NCBI RefSeq assembly: GCF_001598695.1 | Contig: NZ_BCZK01000010.1 | Coordinates: 62,001-126,000 of the forward strand | DNA from: Klebsiella oxytoca NBRC 105695 | GTDB lineage: Bacteria > Pseudomonadota > Gammaproteobacteria > Enterobacterales > Enterobacteriaceae | Direction: 5' to 3' | DNA length: 64,000 nt | Shown here: positions 15,642-24,140 of the stretch, piece by piece | Position numbering within the stretch: the stretch's first letter is position 1 | How the letters are laid out: every line of letters begins with the position of its first letter | Program-made: the position numbers and the translations under genes | The notes under the pieces: generated by a model | The model's database searches: none | What the model saw: the letters and a program-made list of their open reading frames with translations, nothing else | Told to the model about the DNA's origin: nothing

Positions 15642-16535
15642 TTATCCGGGACCGTCGCTGGCGGCGGCCAGCAGCGGCACAATCACATCGCTTAACGGCG
15701 TGGCAATGTGGTAAATACGGCCGTAACGCTGCACGACCCCGTTACGAATATCCCACTCCAGCGGTAGACCAGCCTCACGGTCGGTGAGTATAGAAGTACT
15801 TAAGTCCGGAGGCGCGCGATGAAATCCCGCGACGATCTCCTGCGCCACGCTCTCGTCCAGCCTGGCGCCTGCGGCGCGAGCAACCTTCAGCCCCTCCTGC
15901 AGATAAGCAAAAGCCAGCGCGGTGATATCTTCGCGCGCAAACATGCCTGCCCGCCGTCCCGCCAGTACCATCAGGCCCGCAACCGCGTTTTGCAGCAGTT
16001 TACGCCACGCCACGGAGAGAAAATCGTCGCTAATATCCACTGCGCAGCGCGTGTCCCGTAGCGCATACTGTACCCGTTCAGCCCCCTGCACATCGGGCAG
16101 CGTCAGGCGCGGTTTCGCCCGCAGCCAGACCGATGCTTCCGGTTCGCGCTGCGCGGGGAACCAGACGACCGACGGCAATACCGTCGCTTCCGCGACATGA
16201 GGCGCGAAAAGCGCTCGTTGTTCAACGCCATTTTGCAGCACGCAAACCACCGTTTGCGCATGGCATAGCGCTTTAAGCCACGGCGCAATTGCGGCAATTT
16301 GCGTTGCTTTTACCGCCACAAAAAGCAGATCGAACGGCGCAACGACCGAAGACGGTTCAGTGACGACTGGCCCCGGAACCACAATCGTTCCGCCATCGAA
16401 ACGTAGCGATAGCTGCGGGTGAGCGCGCCGGCCGCATACCAGAGGCGTTCGACCCACCTCGTGCAGCGCGGCGGCGATGGTGGTGCCAATGGCGCCGGGA
16501 CCAATCAACGCAACGGTGGGTTCTTCAACATTCAT
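15642..16535 (-). CDS. 2-dehydropantoate 2-reductase (ketopantoate reductase)-family oxidoreductase
   Basis: A 297-residue NADPH-dependent reductase. The N-terminal Rossmann motif is VALIGPGAIGTTIAAAL, followed by VCGRR, the NADPH-phosphate-binding turn. The second domain has WRKLLQNAVAGLMVLAGRR, containing the family's catalytic Lys (W-x-K-L-x-x-N). Length matches PanE. A housekeeping panE is normally elsewhere, so this is probably a paralogue whose 2-keto-acid substrate is unknown. No pantothenate genes are adjacent. Confidence 0.85.
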   Translation of the reverse strand: MNVEEPTVALIGPGAIGTTIAAALHEVGRTPLVCGRRAHPQLSLRFDGGTIVVPGPVVTEPSSVVAPFDLLFVAVKATQIAAIAPWLKALCHAQTVVCVLQNGVEQRALFAPHVAEATVLPSVVWFPAQREPEASVWLRAKPRLTLPDVQGAERVQYALRDTRCAVDISDDFLSVAWRKLLQNAVAGLMVLAGRRAGMFAREDITALAFAYLQEGLKVARAAGARLDESVAQEIVAGFHRAPPDLSTSILTDREAGLPLEWDIRNGVVQRYGRIYHIATPLSDVIVPLLAAASDGPG

Positions 16536-16680
16536 CTATGCCTCCAGGCCGCCTCCGGCCCCTGAGATTTCATGGCTACATAACATAAACGCGACTTCGT
16601 TCGCATTACCATTTTATTCATATGGGTAATCTGAATGTGTGTGTCGTCGTACACACTTTCTCCATTAACAAGGAAGGTAC

Positions 16681-16899
16681 ATGTTTCCAGAATACAGAGA
16701 GCTGATTTCTCGATTGAAAACCACGCACCCGCGCTTTCAGTCGCTATTCGAAAAACATAACGCACTCGATCACGACATTTCCCGGATAGAAGGAGTCGAT
16801 GGCAAAGGATACAGTCTCGAGCTCGTACAGATGAAGAAAGAAAAACTTATGTTGAAGGATGAAATGCTCAAAATCCTCCAGCATGAAAGCCTGATGTAG
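16681..16899 (+). CDS. ydcH: YdcH family small protein (DUF465)
   Basis: A 72-residue cytosolic protein: MFPEYRELISRLKTTHPRFQSLFEKHNALDHDISRIEG... It matches E. coli YdcH along its length from memory, including LDHDI and MKKEKLMLKDEMLKIL. The family forms an antiparallel helical hairpin and its function is unknown. An AAGGAAGGT ribosome site precedes the ATG. A strong terminator follows immediately. Confidence 0.93.
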   Translation: MFPEYRELISRLKTTHPRFQSLFEKHNALDHDISRIEGVDGKGYSLELVQMKKEKLMLKDEMLKILQHESLM

Positions 16900-16904
16900 A
16901 CGAT

Positions 16905-16930
16905 AAGGCCGCCGCCATGGCGGCCTTCTT
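16905..16930 (+). terminator. Intrinsic terminator after ydcH
   Basis: AAGGCCGCC (16905-16913) and GGCGGCCTT (16919-16927) form a 9-bp GC-rich stem with a five-base loop and a short T-rich tail. It also lies just beyond the convergent hydrolase stop and can serve both strands. Confidence 0.85.
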
Positions 16931-16941
16931 ATACCGCCTGA

Positions 16942-17778
16942 CTACGAGCGAATAAACGCCAGCAGATCGGCGTTAATCACATCGGCGTGGGAGGTATGCA
17001 TGCCGTGCGGAAAGCCGGGATAAATTTTCAGCTGGCTGTTCGGCAGCAGCTTATCCTGCAGTATCGCCGCGTTTTGATAAGGCACCACCTGATCGTCATC
17101 GCCCTGCATCACCAGCACCGGCAGCGTAATGGCTTTTAAATCTTCGGTCTGGTCGGTTTCAGAGAAGGCTTTAATCCCCTCATAATGCGCTTTTGCGCTA
17201 CCGGTCATGCCCTGCCGCCACCAGTTCTGAATAGTGCCCTGGGACACCTCCGCGCCCTCGCGGTTAAAGCCATAAAATGGGCCGGACGCCACGTCGAGAT
17301 AAAACTGCGAGCGATTGGCAGCCAGCGCCTGGCGAAAACCATCGAAGACTTCAATTGGCGTACCGCCAGGATTGCTCTCCGTTTTGACCATCAAGGGCGG
17401 AACCGAACTGATCAGCACCGCTTTGGCAACGCGCCCCTGCGGTTGTCCATACTTCGCCACGTAGCGCGCGACCTGCCCGCCGCCGGTAGAGTGCCCGACA
17501 TGAACGGCGTTATGCAGATCCAGATGCTCCGCCACCGCGGAGGCATCGGCGGCATAATGATCCATATCGTGACCGTCACTCACCTGATCTGAACGACCGT
17601 GACCGCGTCGGTCAATCGCAATCACCCGGAAGCCTTCTGCCAGGAAGAAAAGCATCTGGTTATCCCAATCATCGGCGCTTAATGGCCAGCCGTGATGAAA
17701 TACGATGGGCTGCGCCTCTTTCGGGCCCCAGTCCTTAAAGTAAATGTTGACGCCGTCTTTGGTGGTCACAAATGCCAT
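16942..17778 (-). CDS. Alpha/beta hydrolase of the cofactor-free haloperoxidase/arylesterase group
   Basis: A 278-residue cytosolic hydrolase. Landmarks are the oxyanion-side [11 protein letters not shown], the nucleophile elbow VGHSTGGG (Ser near residue 98), the acid in [11 protein letters not shown] and the His in [10 protein letters not shown]. These match non-heme chloroperoxidase/arylesterase enzymes of about 275 residues. Physiologically they are probably esterases; peroxidase activity is a side reaction in the family. It is monocistronic as far as visible. Confidence 0.88.
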   Translation of the reverse strand: MAFVTTKDGVNIYFKDWGPKEAQPIVFHHGWPLSADDWDNQMLFFLAEGFRVIAIDRRGHGRSDQVSDGHDMDHYAADASAVAEHLDLHNAVHVGHSTGGGQVARYVAKYGQPQGRVAKAVLISSVPPLMVKTESNPGGTPIEVFDGFRQALAANRSQFYLDVASGPFYGFNREGAEVSQGTIQNWWRQGMTGSAKAHYEGIKAFSETDQTEDLKAITLPVLVMQGDDDQVVPYQNAAILQDKLLPNSQLKIYPGFPHGMHTSHADVINADLLAFIRS

Positions 17779-18010
17779 GTTACAAACTCCTCTGAAGAGA
17801 AAACAAGGCTGCGGGCCTGACGCCTGCAGTTGGTCGGGTGTAAAGGTCGGATGCTCAGCCTTAACGAGCGTGTCTCGTCAGGTTTGAAAGTGATGCGCAG
17901 AAAAAGTGTAGATGATTTTTGCGATGCCGGAGATGCGAAAAGAATTCAACAAATGGGCTGTAGAAAGCCCATTAAATAAAGTCGTCAGGGTCATTTAACG
18001 CTGGATAAAC

Positions 18011-18439
18011 TTAGTAACGCCTGATGGTCACCGTTGCCGCGCCGGGCTGGTCGAGCGAGGCCAGTCCCTCTTCCACCCGCCCGAGCTTTATCAGACCGGG
18101 CGAGTGGCGAAAGTCTTCGCGAAAAATAGCCAGGTTGCCCCACGGCGCGTAATAGGCCATATCGCCGCGTCGCGGAGTCATTGATTCGCCAGCATCCACA
18201 TCGCGCAGCTTCTCCGGCAGCCAGGCGATCTTTTCCGTAGAACCATAATCCTCAAGCTTCACCGTCATTGGCAGCTGCGCCACAAACGCACTAGCCGCAG
18301 CGCTCTCGTCCAGCAAGCCGACGACCGTGACGCCCTTAAATACAAACTCAATCTTCACCGCGTTCTCCCTGGCGGCGGCGGATGCCGCGCCCGTCATCAT
18401 GATCAAAATGGATAGCACCGCACCGAGCGTTTTCAGCAT
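18011..18439 (-). CDS. Exported cyclophilin-like-fold protein
   Basis: A 142-residue protein with a signal peptide (MLKTLGAVLSILIMMTGAASA). The mature part is like the cyclophilin-like domain family: VKIEFVFKGVTVVGLLDESAAASAFVAQLPMTVKLEDYGSTEKIAWLP, then GDMAYYAPWGNLAIFREDF. Most relatives are cytosolic; here it appears periplasmic. It follows the CMD-family gene by 4 bp in one operon. No catalytic function is known for the family. Confidence 0.82.
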   Translation of the reverse strand: MLKTLGAVLSILIMMTGAASAAARENAVKIEFVFKGVTVVGLLDESAAASAFVAQLPMTVKLEDYGSTEKIAWLPEKLRDVDAGESMTPRRGDMAYYAPWGNLAIFREDFRHSPGLIKLGRVEEGLASLDQPGAATVTIRRY

Positions 18440-18443
18440 CCGC

Positions 18444-19244
18444 TCACCCTTCCAGACCGCGAGCGCGCAGGACTTCCCCCACCACCGCTACTGCCGAAAA
18501 GGCGTTTGGCCAGCCGGCATAGAACGCGGCATGAGCAACAATCTCCCCCGCCTCTTGCGCGGTAAGGCCGTTATCCATCGCCCGGTTAAGGTGGTAGCCA
18601 ATTTGCGCGCTTTGCCCGGCGGCGATCAGCGCGCTGACCGTCACCAGACTACGATCGCGCGGTTTCAGCCCCGGCCGCTGCCACAGGTCGAGAAACAGCG
18701 GTTGAGCGGTAAACTTCACCAGCCCGGGCGAAATTGCGCCGAAGTTGTGCTCCACCGTTGACGAGCGCTGATTTTCCGCTGCCTGATTAAGCGCCAGCAG
18801 CTCGGGGGATGCCGAAGCCAGCTGCTCGCGGCGGATACCGCGGGCGGCAAAGATATCTTTCGTGACCGCAACGGCGGCCATCGCGTTAGGCCAGCCGGAA
18901 TAAAAAGCCAGATGCGTGATGATCTCGGAAATTTCGACCGGCGTGACGGCGTTATCCAGGGCAACATCAACATACTGTTTTAGCTCGGCGGGCTGGTTAC
19001 GCGCGATCAGAATCGCCACCGTCACGATGCTGCGATCGCGACGCGAGAGTTCACTTCTCTGCCAGAGATCGTCTATCAGCACCTCGCTGCCGAAACGGAC
19101 AAGCGCGGGCGCGACGGACTGGACATCCTCAGCGGACAGTACGGTTGGGCTAAGTGGAACCATTTTTTCACCTCTCTTTTCTTCTGCCTGGACAGGCGCG
19201 CCCAGCATCAACGACATTGCCGCAGCGGCAATAAAAGCTTTCAT
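18444..19244 (-). CDS. Exported carboxymuconolactone decarboxylase (CMD)-family protein with two CMD repeats
   Basis: A 266-residue protein with a signal peptide ending at APVQA. Two similar CMD modules follow: RRDRSIVTVAILIARNQ...EISEIITHLAFYSGWPNAMAAV and KPRDRSLVTVSALIAAGQ...EAGEIVAHAAFYAGWPNAFSAV. Neither has the Cys-x-x-Cys pair of AhpD-like peroxidatic members, so it belongs to the gamma-CMD-like type. Periplasmic targeting is unusual for the family. Transcribed between the flavoprotein gene (21 bp gap) and the cyclophilin-like gene. Confidence 0.85.
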   Translation of the reverse strand: MKAFIAAAAMSLMLGAPVQAEEKRGEKMVPLSPTVLSAEDVQSVAPALVRFGSEVLIDDLWQRSELSRRDRSIVTVAILIARNQPAELKQYVDVALDNAVTPVEISEIITHLAFYSGWPNAMAAVAVTKDIFAARGIRREQLASASPELLALNQAAENQRSSTVEHNFGAISPGLVKFTAQPLFLDLWQRPGLKPRDRSLVTVSALIAAGQSAQIGYHLNRAMDNGLTAQEAGEIVAHAAFYAGWPNAFSAVAVVGEVLRARGLEG

Positions 19245-19265
19245 CCTGTACTCCTTCCCGGCACG

Positions 19266-19862
19266 TTAATTCTTCAGCCTTTCCACCAGTTGACGCTGGT
19301 ACTCAGGCAGTTGACTGCGGCTGGCGCTCTGAAAAACCAGCGGAGGAAGCCAGATCATTCCCGCATGCAGAGCGCTGGCCTTCATCGGCGTGAAGACGTC
19401 GGCGAGGCTGACGCCAGTTCGCCCGGATTCGCCGTATGTCGATTCTCCTCCCGCGGCGGTCGTAACAATCAGCATCTCTTTACCCTGCCATACGCCCGGC
19501 CCCACGCTGCCCCAGGTATCGTTCAGCCAGGCCTTCATCATTGGCGTGATGTTGAACCAGTGGGTCGGGAAGATAAACACGACGCGCGAGTGTTCCCGCA
19601 TCAATCGACGCTCGGCATCGGCATTGATATTGCGGCTGTCATAGCCGTAAAGCGTCTCAAGATTGCGTACGGTCACGCCGGGCACGCTTTGCGCTGCGGC
19701 TTGAAGACCTTTCGTCAACACCGATTGCTCAGGGTAAGGATGAGAGACGATAACCAGCGTTTTAACCTCGGCGGCATGGCTGACGCGGTTATGACTAAAC
19801 AGAACGATGGCGATGGCCACAAACCACAGCAGACCGGCGAAATTGCGGGGCGAATATGTCAT
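19266..19862 (-). CDS. Flavodoxin-like NAD(P)H-dependent oxidoreductase with an N-terminal export or anchor segment
   Basis: A 198-residue protein of the NAD(P)H quinone oxidoreductase (MdaB/KefF-type) family: VKTLVIVSHPYPEQSVLTKGL begins the flavodoxin fold, with VVFIFPTHWFNITPMMKAWLNDTWG and the FMN-side loop LIVTTAAGGESTYG. Unusually it begins with a hydrophobic segment (NFAGLLWFVAIAIVLFSHNRVSHAA) that looks like a signal peptide or anchor. The start at 19862 has AAGGAGAG five bases upstream; an ATG at 19886 is less likely. First gene of a three-gene operon in which every product has an export signal. Confidence 0.83.
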   Translation of the reverse strand: MTYSPRNFAGLLWFVAIAIVLFSHNRVSHAAEVKTLVIVSHPYPEQSVLTKGLQAAAQSVPGVTVRNLETLYGYDSRNINADAERRLMREHSRVVFIFPTHWFNITPMMKAWLNDTWGSVGPGVWQGKEMLIVTTAAGGESTYGESGRTGVSLADVFTPMKASALHAGMIWLPPLVFQSASRSQLPEYQRQLVERLKN

Positions 19863-19960
19863 TGAGCTCTCCTTCTCTTTTGCCACAGGTTAAGCCGCGC
19901 AAAAAGAAGGAGCCAGCCCTCGCTATCGAATGGGGCTGTGAGCCATTTTCATCAATCAGG

Positions 19961-20869
19961 CTACAAACCGAGCGGCTGCAGTTCACGGACCAGCGCGATC
20001 AGCAGGCGCAATCCGGTAGGGATCTGGTGTCGGCTGGAGTAATAGATATAGAATCCCGGCCCGTAAGAGGCCCAGTCGGTGAGCACCAGACGCAGGCGCC
20101 CCTCGCTGACGTGCTGCTTAATCAGCGGCTCCGGCAGGTACATCAGGCCGAATCCTTGAAGGATGGCCACCACGCCCGTCTCCGCCAGATCGACGGTTAA
20201 CAGCGGCGGCACTTTGATCGTCAGCTGCTCTTCACCGCGCTCAAACTCCCATTTATAAATCCGATTGTTTCCCAGACGGTTGCTGACGCAGCGGTGGTGC
20301 TGAAGATCGTTGGGGTGCAGGGGCTCGCCGAAGCGGGCAAGATAATCGGGCGACGCGGCGACGACCCAGCGCACATCGGCGGAGAGACGCTGCGCCACCA
20401 TATCTTCCGGTACGGTACCGCCATAGCGGATACCGGCGTCAAAACGCGCTTCGGTGACATCAACAATGCGGTTACTGGCCACGATATCCAGCTCAATATC
20501 GGGATAGCGTTCGGCAAAAACGGGCAGGATCGGCGCCAGCAGCAGCGTGGCTGCCTCGACGGCGACGTTGAGCCGAATATGTCCCGCAGGCGAGTCGCGA
20601 AACTGGTTGAGCTGTTCAATCGCGCCATCGATGGCGGCCACCGGCTCGCTCACCGCGCTGGCCAGACTCTCGCCTGCCGCCGTCAGGGTTACGCTTTTGG
20701 TCGTACGGTTCAGCAGACGCACGCCCAGCCGCGCCTCAAACCCCTTCAGGGCATGGCTCAGCGTCGAGGCGCTTACGCCGAGCTCGACGGCGGCCTTACT
20801 AAAACTGCGATGACGAGCGATGGCGCAAAAATAGACCAGGTCGGCCATATCGGAACGGTTTACATTCAT
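19961..20869 (-). CDS. LysR-type transcriptional regulator
   Basis: A 302-residue regulator: winged helix ADLVYFCAIARHRSFSKAAVELGVSASTLSHALKGFEARLGVRLLNRTTKSV, then the effector domain. It resembles the large group of LysR proteins controlling neighbouring oxidoreductase genes. It lies upstream of, and in the same direction as, the exported flavoprotein/CMD/cyclophilin-like operon (98 bp gap), which is its likely target. Its 5' end faces the trp promoter. Confidence 0.88.
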   Translation of the reverse strand: MNVNRSDMADLVYFCAIARHRSFSKAAVELGVSASTLSHALKGFEARLGVRLLNRTTKSVTLTAAGESLASAVSEPVAAIDGAIEQLNQFRDSPAGHIRLNVAVEAATLLLAPILPVFAERYPDIELDIVASNRIVDVTEARFDAGIRYGGTVPEDMVAQRLSADVRWVVAASPDYLARFGEPLHPNDLQHHRCVSNRLGNNRIYKWEFERGEEQLTIKVPPLLTVDLAETGVVAILQGFGLMYLPEPLIKQHVSEGRLRLVLTDWASYGPGFYIYYSSRHQIPTGLRLLIALVRELQPLGL

Positions 20870-21007
20870 ACGTTCTCGCTAACCAGATAGAAAATAAGCT
20901 GAAAAAACAACGTTACCTTGATTTGATGGCGTAAAGCAATCTGGCGTAACGCCAGTTCTGGCCGGAAAAGCGGCCTCCATTGATTCTGGGCGTCAATCAT
21001 TATGCCA

Positions 21008-21041
21008 TTGACATTGACCTATCAAACTAGTTTACTAGTAC
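21008..21041 (+). promoter_or_regulatory. trp promoter with overlapping TrpR operator
   Basis: TTGACA (21008-21013) and TTTACT (21031-21036) are separated by 17 bp. The palindromic TrpR box AACTAGTTTACTAGTAC (21025-21041) covers the -10 element. Spacing and arrangement match the E. coli trp promoter/operator almost base for base, so repression by TrpR-tryptophan is very likely. Confidence 0.9.
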
Positions 21042-21066
21042 AAGATAAATTTCAGGATAGCGAATA

Positions 21067-21120
21067 ATGCAACGCGTAATCATCATGAATCTGCACGGCT
21101 GGTGGCGTACTTCCCGATAA
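21067..21120 (+). CDS. trpL: trp operon leader peptide
   Basis: A 17-residue leader peptide, [17 protein letters not shown]. Tandem Trp codons (TGG TGG at 21100-21105) and the conserved GWWRTS ending identify it as the attenuation-control peptide of enteric trp operons. AGGA precedes the ATG at a suitable distance. Ribosome stalling at the Trp codons would free downstream segment 2 to pair with 3 and prevent termination. Confidence 0.93.
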   Translation: MQRVIIMNLHGWWRTSR

Positions 21121-21187
21121 CGGGCAGTATCGTCACGTCTGCAGTTTGCACACCGATACCCGGCCCGCTAAAACGCGGGCTTTTTTT
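21121..21187 (+). terminator. trp attenuator (2:3 antiterminator and 3:4 terminator)
   Basis: The 3:4 terminator is GCCCGC (21163-21168), loop TAAAAC, GCGGGC (21175-21180), then seven T. Segment 2 (GGGC 21122-21125 plus GTATC 21127-21131) can instead pair with GATAC (21155-21159) and GCCC (21163-21166), giving the antiterminator. The pause hairpin CCCG/CGGG surrounds the trpL stop codon. The sequence closely follows the E. coli trp attenuator. Confidence 0.92.
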
Positions 21188-21334
21188 CGCCCGGATTTTA
21201 CGCATAGGATGCATCTGCCGAAGTGCAAGCAGCCGGGAGCCGCTGCGCAGTACCCGATTTCACTTCATGTGCAGCGTCCTTTCCGGGGGCAGACCCCGAA
21301 TCATCAGACACTGCACATACAACAAGGAGCAATA

Positions 21335-22528
21335 ATGAGTCCCTTACTTAACCCCTACTTTGGCGAATTCGGCGGTACGTACGTTCCGCAGATCCTCATC
21401 CCCGCGCTACGCCAGCTGGAGGAGGCGTTTGTTAGCGCACGTGAAGATCCGCGCTTTCAGGCGGAATTAACCCATCTATTGAAAAACTACGCCGGTCGCC
21501 CGACGGCGCTAACGCGCTGCCGTAACCTGACGCAGGGTACGCGCACTACCCTGTATCTCAAACGTGAAGATCTGTTGCACGGCGGCGCGCATAAGACTAA
21601 TCAGGTGCTCGGCCAGGCGCTGCTGGCAAAACGGATGGGCAAAACCGAAATTATTGCCGAAACCGGCGCCGGTCAGCACGGCGTGGCCTCGGCGCTGGCC
21701 AGCGCGCTGCTGGGCCTGAAGTGCCGTATCTACATGGGGGCGAAAGATATTGAACGTCAGTCGCCAAACGTCTTTCGTATGCGCCTGATGGGGGCCGAAG
21801 TGATCCCGGTGCACAGCGGCTCAGCCACCCTGAAAGATGCTTCGAATGAAGCGCTGCGCGACTGGTCCGGGAGCTATGAGACCGCCCACTTTATGCTGGG
21901 CACCGCCGCTGGCCCGCATCCTTTCCCGACTATCGTACGCGAATTTCAGCGCATCATCGGCGAAGAGACCAAAGCGCAGCTCCTCGAAAAAGAGGGGCGC
22001 CTGCCGGATGCGGTTATCGCCTGCGTTGGCGGAGGTTCCAACGCCATCGGCATGTTCGCTGACTTTATCGATACGCCCCAGGTCGGACTGATTGGCGTTG
22101 AGCCCGCTGGCCTGGGCATTGAGACCGGGGAACACGGCGCGCCGTTGAAACACGGGCGGACCGGCATCTATTTCGGCATGAAAACGCCGCTGATGCAAAC
22201 CGATGACGGCCAGATCAAAGAGTCCTGCTCTATTTCCGCCGGCCTCGATTTCCCGGCCGTCGGGCCGCAGCATGCCTATCTGAACAGTATTGGCCGCGCG
22301 GAATACGTTTCGGTCACCGACGATGAAGCGCTGGCGGCATTTAAAACCCTGAGCCGTTCTGAAGGCATTATTCCGGCACTTGAGTCATCCCACGCCCTCG
22401 CGCATGCCTTAAGAATGATGCGCGACAATCCGCAACAAGAGCAGCTGCTGGTGGTGAACCTTTCCGGCCGCGGCGATAAGGACATCTTTACCGTGCACGA
22501 CATTCTGCAAGCGCGAGGAGAAATGTGA
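21335..22528 (+). CDS. trpB: Tryptophan synthase beta subunit
   Basis: A 397-residue PLP enzyme condensing indole with serine. The PLP Lys lies in [14 protein letters not shown]. The phosphate loop is [12 protein letters not shown], and the segments [13 protein letters not shown] and [16 protein letters not shown] match enteric TrpB nearly completely. The start at 21335 has AAGGAG six bases upstream; a longer in-frame extension to 21146 would run through the attenuator region and is rejected. It follows the trpL attenuator directly, where trpE would normally be, and overlaps trpA by 4 bp. All catalytic residues are kept. Confidence 0.96.
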   Translation: MSPLLNPYFGEFGGTYVPQILIPALRQLEEAFVSAREDPRFQAELTHLLKNYAGRPTALTRCRNLTQGTRTTLYLKREDLLHGGAHKTNQVLGQALLAKRMGKTEIIAETGAGQHGVASALASALLGLKCRIYMGAKDIERQSPNVFRMRLMGAEVIPVHSGSATLKDASNEALRDWSGSYETAHFMLGTAAGPHPFPTIVREFQRIIGEETKAQLLEKEGRLPDAVIACVGGGSNAIGMFADFIDTPQVGLIGVEPAGLGIETGEHGAPLKHGRTGIYFGMKTPLMQTDDGQIKESCSISAGLDFPAVGPQHAYLNSIGRAEYVSVTDDEALAAFKTLSRSEGIIPALESSHALAHALRMMRDNPQQEQLLVVNLSGRGDKDIFTVHDILQARGEM

Positions 22529-23340
22529 TGAAACGCTATAACGATATGTTTTCGCGACTGCAAACTCGGGGAGAAGGCGCGTTCATTCCCTTCGTGATGC
22601 TCGGCGACCCGCAGCCGGATCTGTCGCTGCAAATTATCGATGCGCTGATCGAGGGCGGAGCCGATGCGCTGGAACTGGGGATTCCCTTCTCCGATCCGCT
22701 GGCCGACGGCCCGACAATACAAAATGCCGCCCTGCGCGCGTTTGCAGCCAACGTCACCCCTGCGCGCTGCTTTGACATGCTGGCCGCCATTCGCGCCAGG
22801 TATCCGGCGCTGCCCATCGGTCTGCTGATGTACGCAAACCTGGTGTATAACCGGGGAATCGAGACGTTTTATGCCACCTGCGCCCGCGCGGGCGTCGATT
22901 CTGTGCTGGTAGCAGACGTCCCGTTCGAAGAGTCGGCGCCGTTCCGCGAGGCCGCGATGCGCCATGATATTGCGCCCGTGTTTATCTGCCCACCCAATGC
23001 GGACGATGAGCTGCTGCGACACATTGCCGCTCACGGCCGCGGTTACACCTACCTGCTGTCGCGCGCGGGCGTAACCGGCGCGGAAAAACGCGCCGCGCTG
23101 CCGCTGGAACATCTGGTCTCTAAGCTTGGTGACTATCAGGCGCCACCGCCGATTCAGGGGTTTGGTATTTCAACCCCGGAACAGGTGGCGGATGCCATGA
23201 AAGCGGGAGCCGCCGGGGCTATTTCCGGCTCAGCAATAGTGAAAATCATCGAACAACACCAGGACGATCGGGAGGCGATGCTCTGTCAGTTGAAGGCTTT
23301 CGCCCGCAACCTGAAAACAGCCACCGTCAGGCCAACATAG
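22525..23340 (+). CDS. trpA: Tryptophan synthase alpha subunit
   Basis: A 271-residue TIM-barrel subunit cleaving indole-3-glycerol phosphate. Catalytic Glu (in [15 protein letters not shown]) and Asp of the same segment are present. The phosphate-binding motifs [10 protein letters not shown] and [15 protein letters not shown] match the enteric protein. Two adjacent ATG codons make the start uncertain by one residue. It overlaps trpB by 4 bp. A hairpin (23362-23392) follows the stop. Indole-3-glycerol phosphate must come from trpEDC products encoded outside this window. Confidence 0.95.
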   Translation: MMKRYNDMFSRLQTRGEGAFIPFVMLGDPQPDLSLQIIDALIEGGADALELGIPFSDPLADGPTIQNAALRAFAANVTPARCFDMLAAIRARYPALPIGLLMYANLVYNRGIETFYATCARAGVDSVLVADVPFEESAPFREAAMRHDIAPVFICPPNADDELLRHIAAHGRGYTYLLSRAGVTGAEKRAALPLEHLVSKLGDYQAPPPIQGFGISTPEQVADAMKAGAAGAISGSAIVKIIEQHQDDREAMLCQLKAFARNLKTATVRPT

Positions 23341-23361
23341 CGTGGGGTTAATGCGGCAAAA

Positions 23362-23392
23362 TGCCGGTGGTGATGAATATCCATCACCGGCA
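23362..23392 (+). terminator. Hairpin downstream of trpA
   Basis: GTGATG (23370-23375) pairs with CATCAC (23382-23387), and the outer TGCCGG (23362-23367) pairs with CCGGCA (23387-23392), with a small bulge. No T-run follows, so it may mark a Rho-assisted or RNA-stabilising trp 3' end. Confidence 0.45.
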
Positions 23393-23540
23393 ATATCGTC
23401 TGGCCGCTAAGGGATATGCAGGGTAACGTAAAAAGGGAGCTTGCTGCTCTGGCCTGAGTGCTGCAAAATTTAGCCCGTTTCCCCAGACACCATCATTCGG
23501 CCACCTGACAATCCTGTTTTTATCCGACCGAGGCGCATTT

Positions 23541-24140
23541 ATGTTACCTGAGTGTGATAAAGCCATCATCCTGCTGCATGAAATCTACGGCATTAATGCG
23601 CATATTCAGCGAAACGCCGCGACCTGGCGCAGCCGCGGCTTCGATGTCTACACGCCAGCGCTTTTTCCCCACTCTGCGCCGTTCGCCTATGAGCAGCAGG
23701 AGCAAGCCTGGCGTCACTTTAACGATAACGTCGGATTCGACACCACCGCCATTGAGTCGCTGCTGGCCGAGCTGAAAACAAAATATGGCATGCTAATCCT
23801 CATCGGCTATAGCGTGGGCGCCACCTTGGCCTGGCTGGCCGCCAGAAGCGGTTTCTGCAACGCCGCGATTTGCCACTACGGCTCGCGGATCCGCCACTAC
23901 AGCGACGTTGCGCCGCCCTGCCCGACGCTGGTGATTCTCGCCAGCGAGGAACCGGCGTTCGATCCCCGGGTAATGCAAGATCAGCTGGAGAACGTCCCCT
24001 CCGTGACCTGCCGGATGTTCAATGCGCAGCACGGCTTTTGCGACGCTGACAGTCCGGCGTGGGATCCGCGCCTTACGCAGCAGGCAGACGAAGATACGCT
24101 GCAGTTTTTAACGCTTATTCAGCAAAGACAGGAGGCCTGA
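23541..24140 (+). CDS. Dienelactone hydrolase-like alpha/beta hydrolase
   Basis: A 199-residue cytosolic hydrolase. AIILLHEIYGINAHIQ is the dienelactone-hydrolase N-terminal signature (Glu of the E-x-x-G-x-N motif). The nucleophile elbow is GYSVGATLAW, with Ser in place of the usual Cys, and the His is in FNAQHGFCD. The Cys-to-Ser change suggests an esterase rather than a true dienelactone hydrolase. Its stop overlaps the next ATG by one base (TGATG), so it is translationally coupled to the DUF1349 gene. Confidence 0.83.
   Translation: MLPECDKAIILLHEIYGINAHIQRNAATWRSRGFDVYTPALFPHSAPFAYEQQEQAWRHFNDNVGFDTTAIESLLAELKTKYGMLILIGYSVGATLAWLAARSGFCNAAICHYGSRIRHYSDVAPPCPTLVILASEEPAFDPRVMQDQLENVPSVTCRMFNAQHGFCDADSPAWDPRLTQQADEDTLQFLTLIQQRQEA

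Noticed and set aside
21146-21334. 63-codon N-terminal extension of TrpB
   Set aside because: It would begin inside the attenuator; the extension has no similarity to TrpB, and ATG 21335 has an ideal ribosome site and the normal protein length.
22276-23112. Minus-strand open frame opposite trpB/trpA
   Set aside because: It is antisense to highly conserved trp genes, has no ribosome site, and its composition reflects the codon pattern of the other strand.
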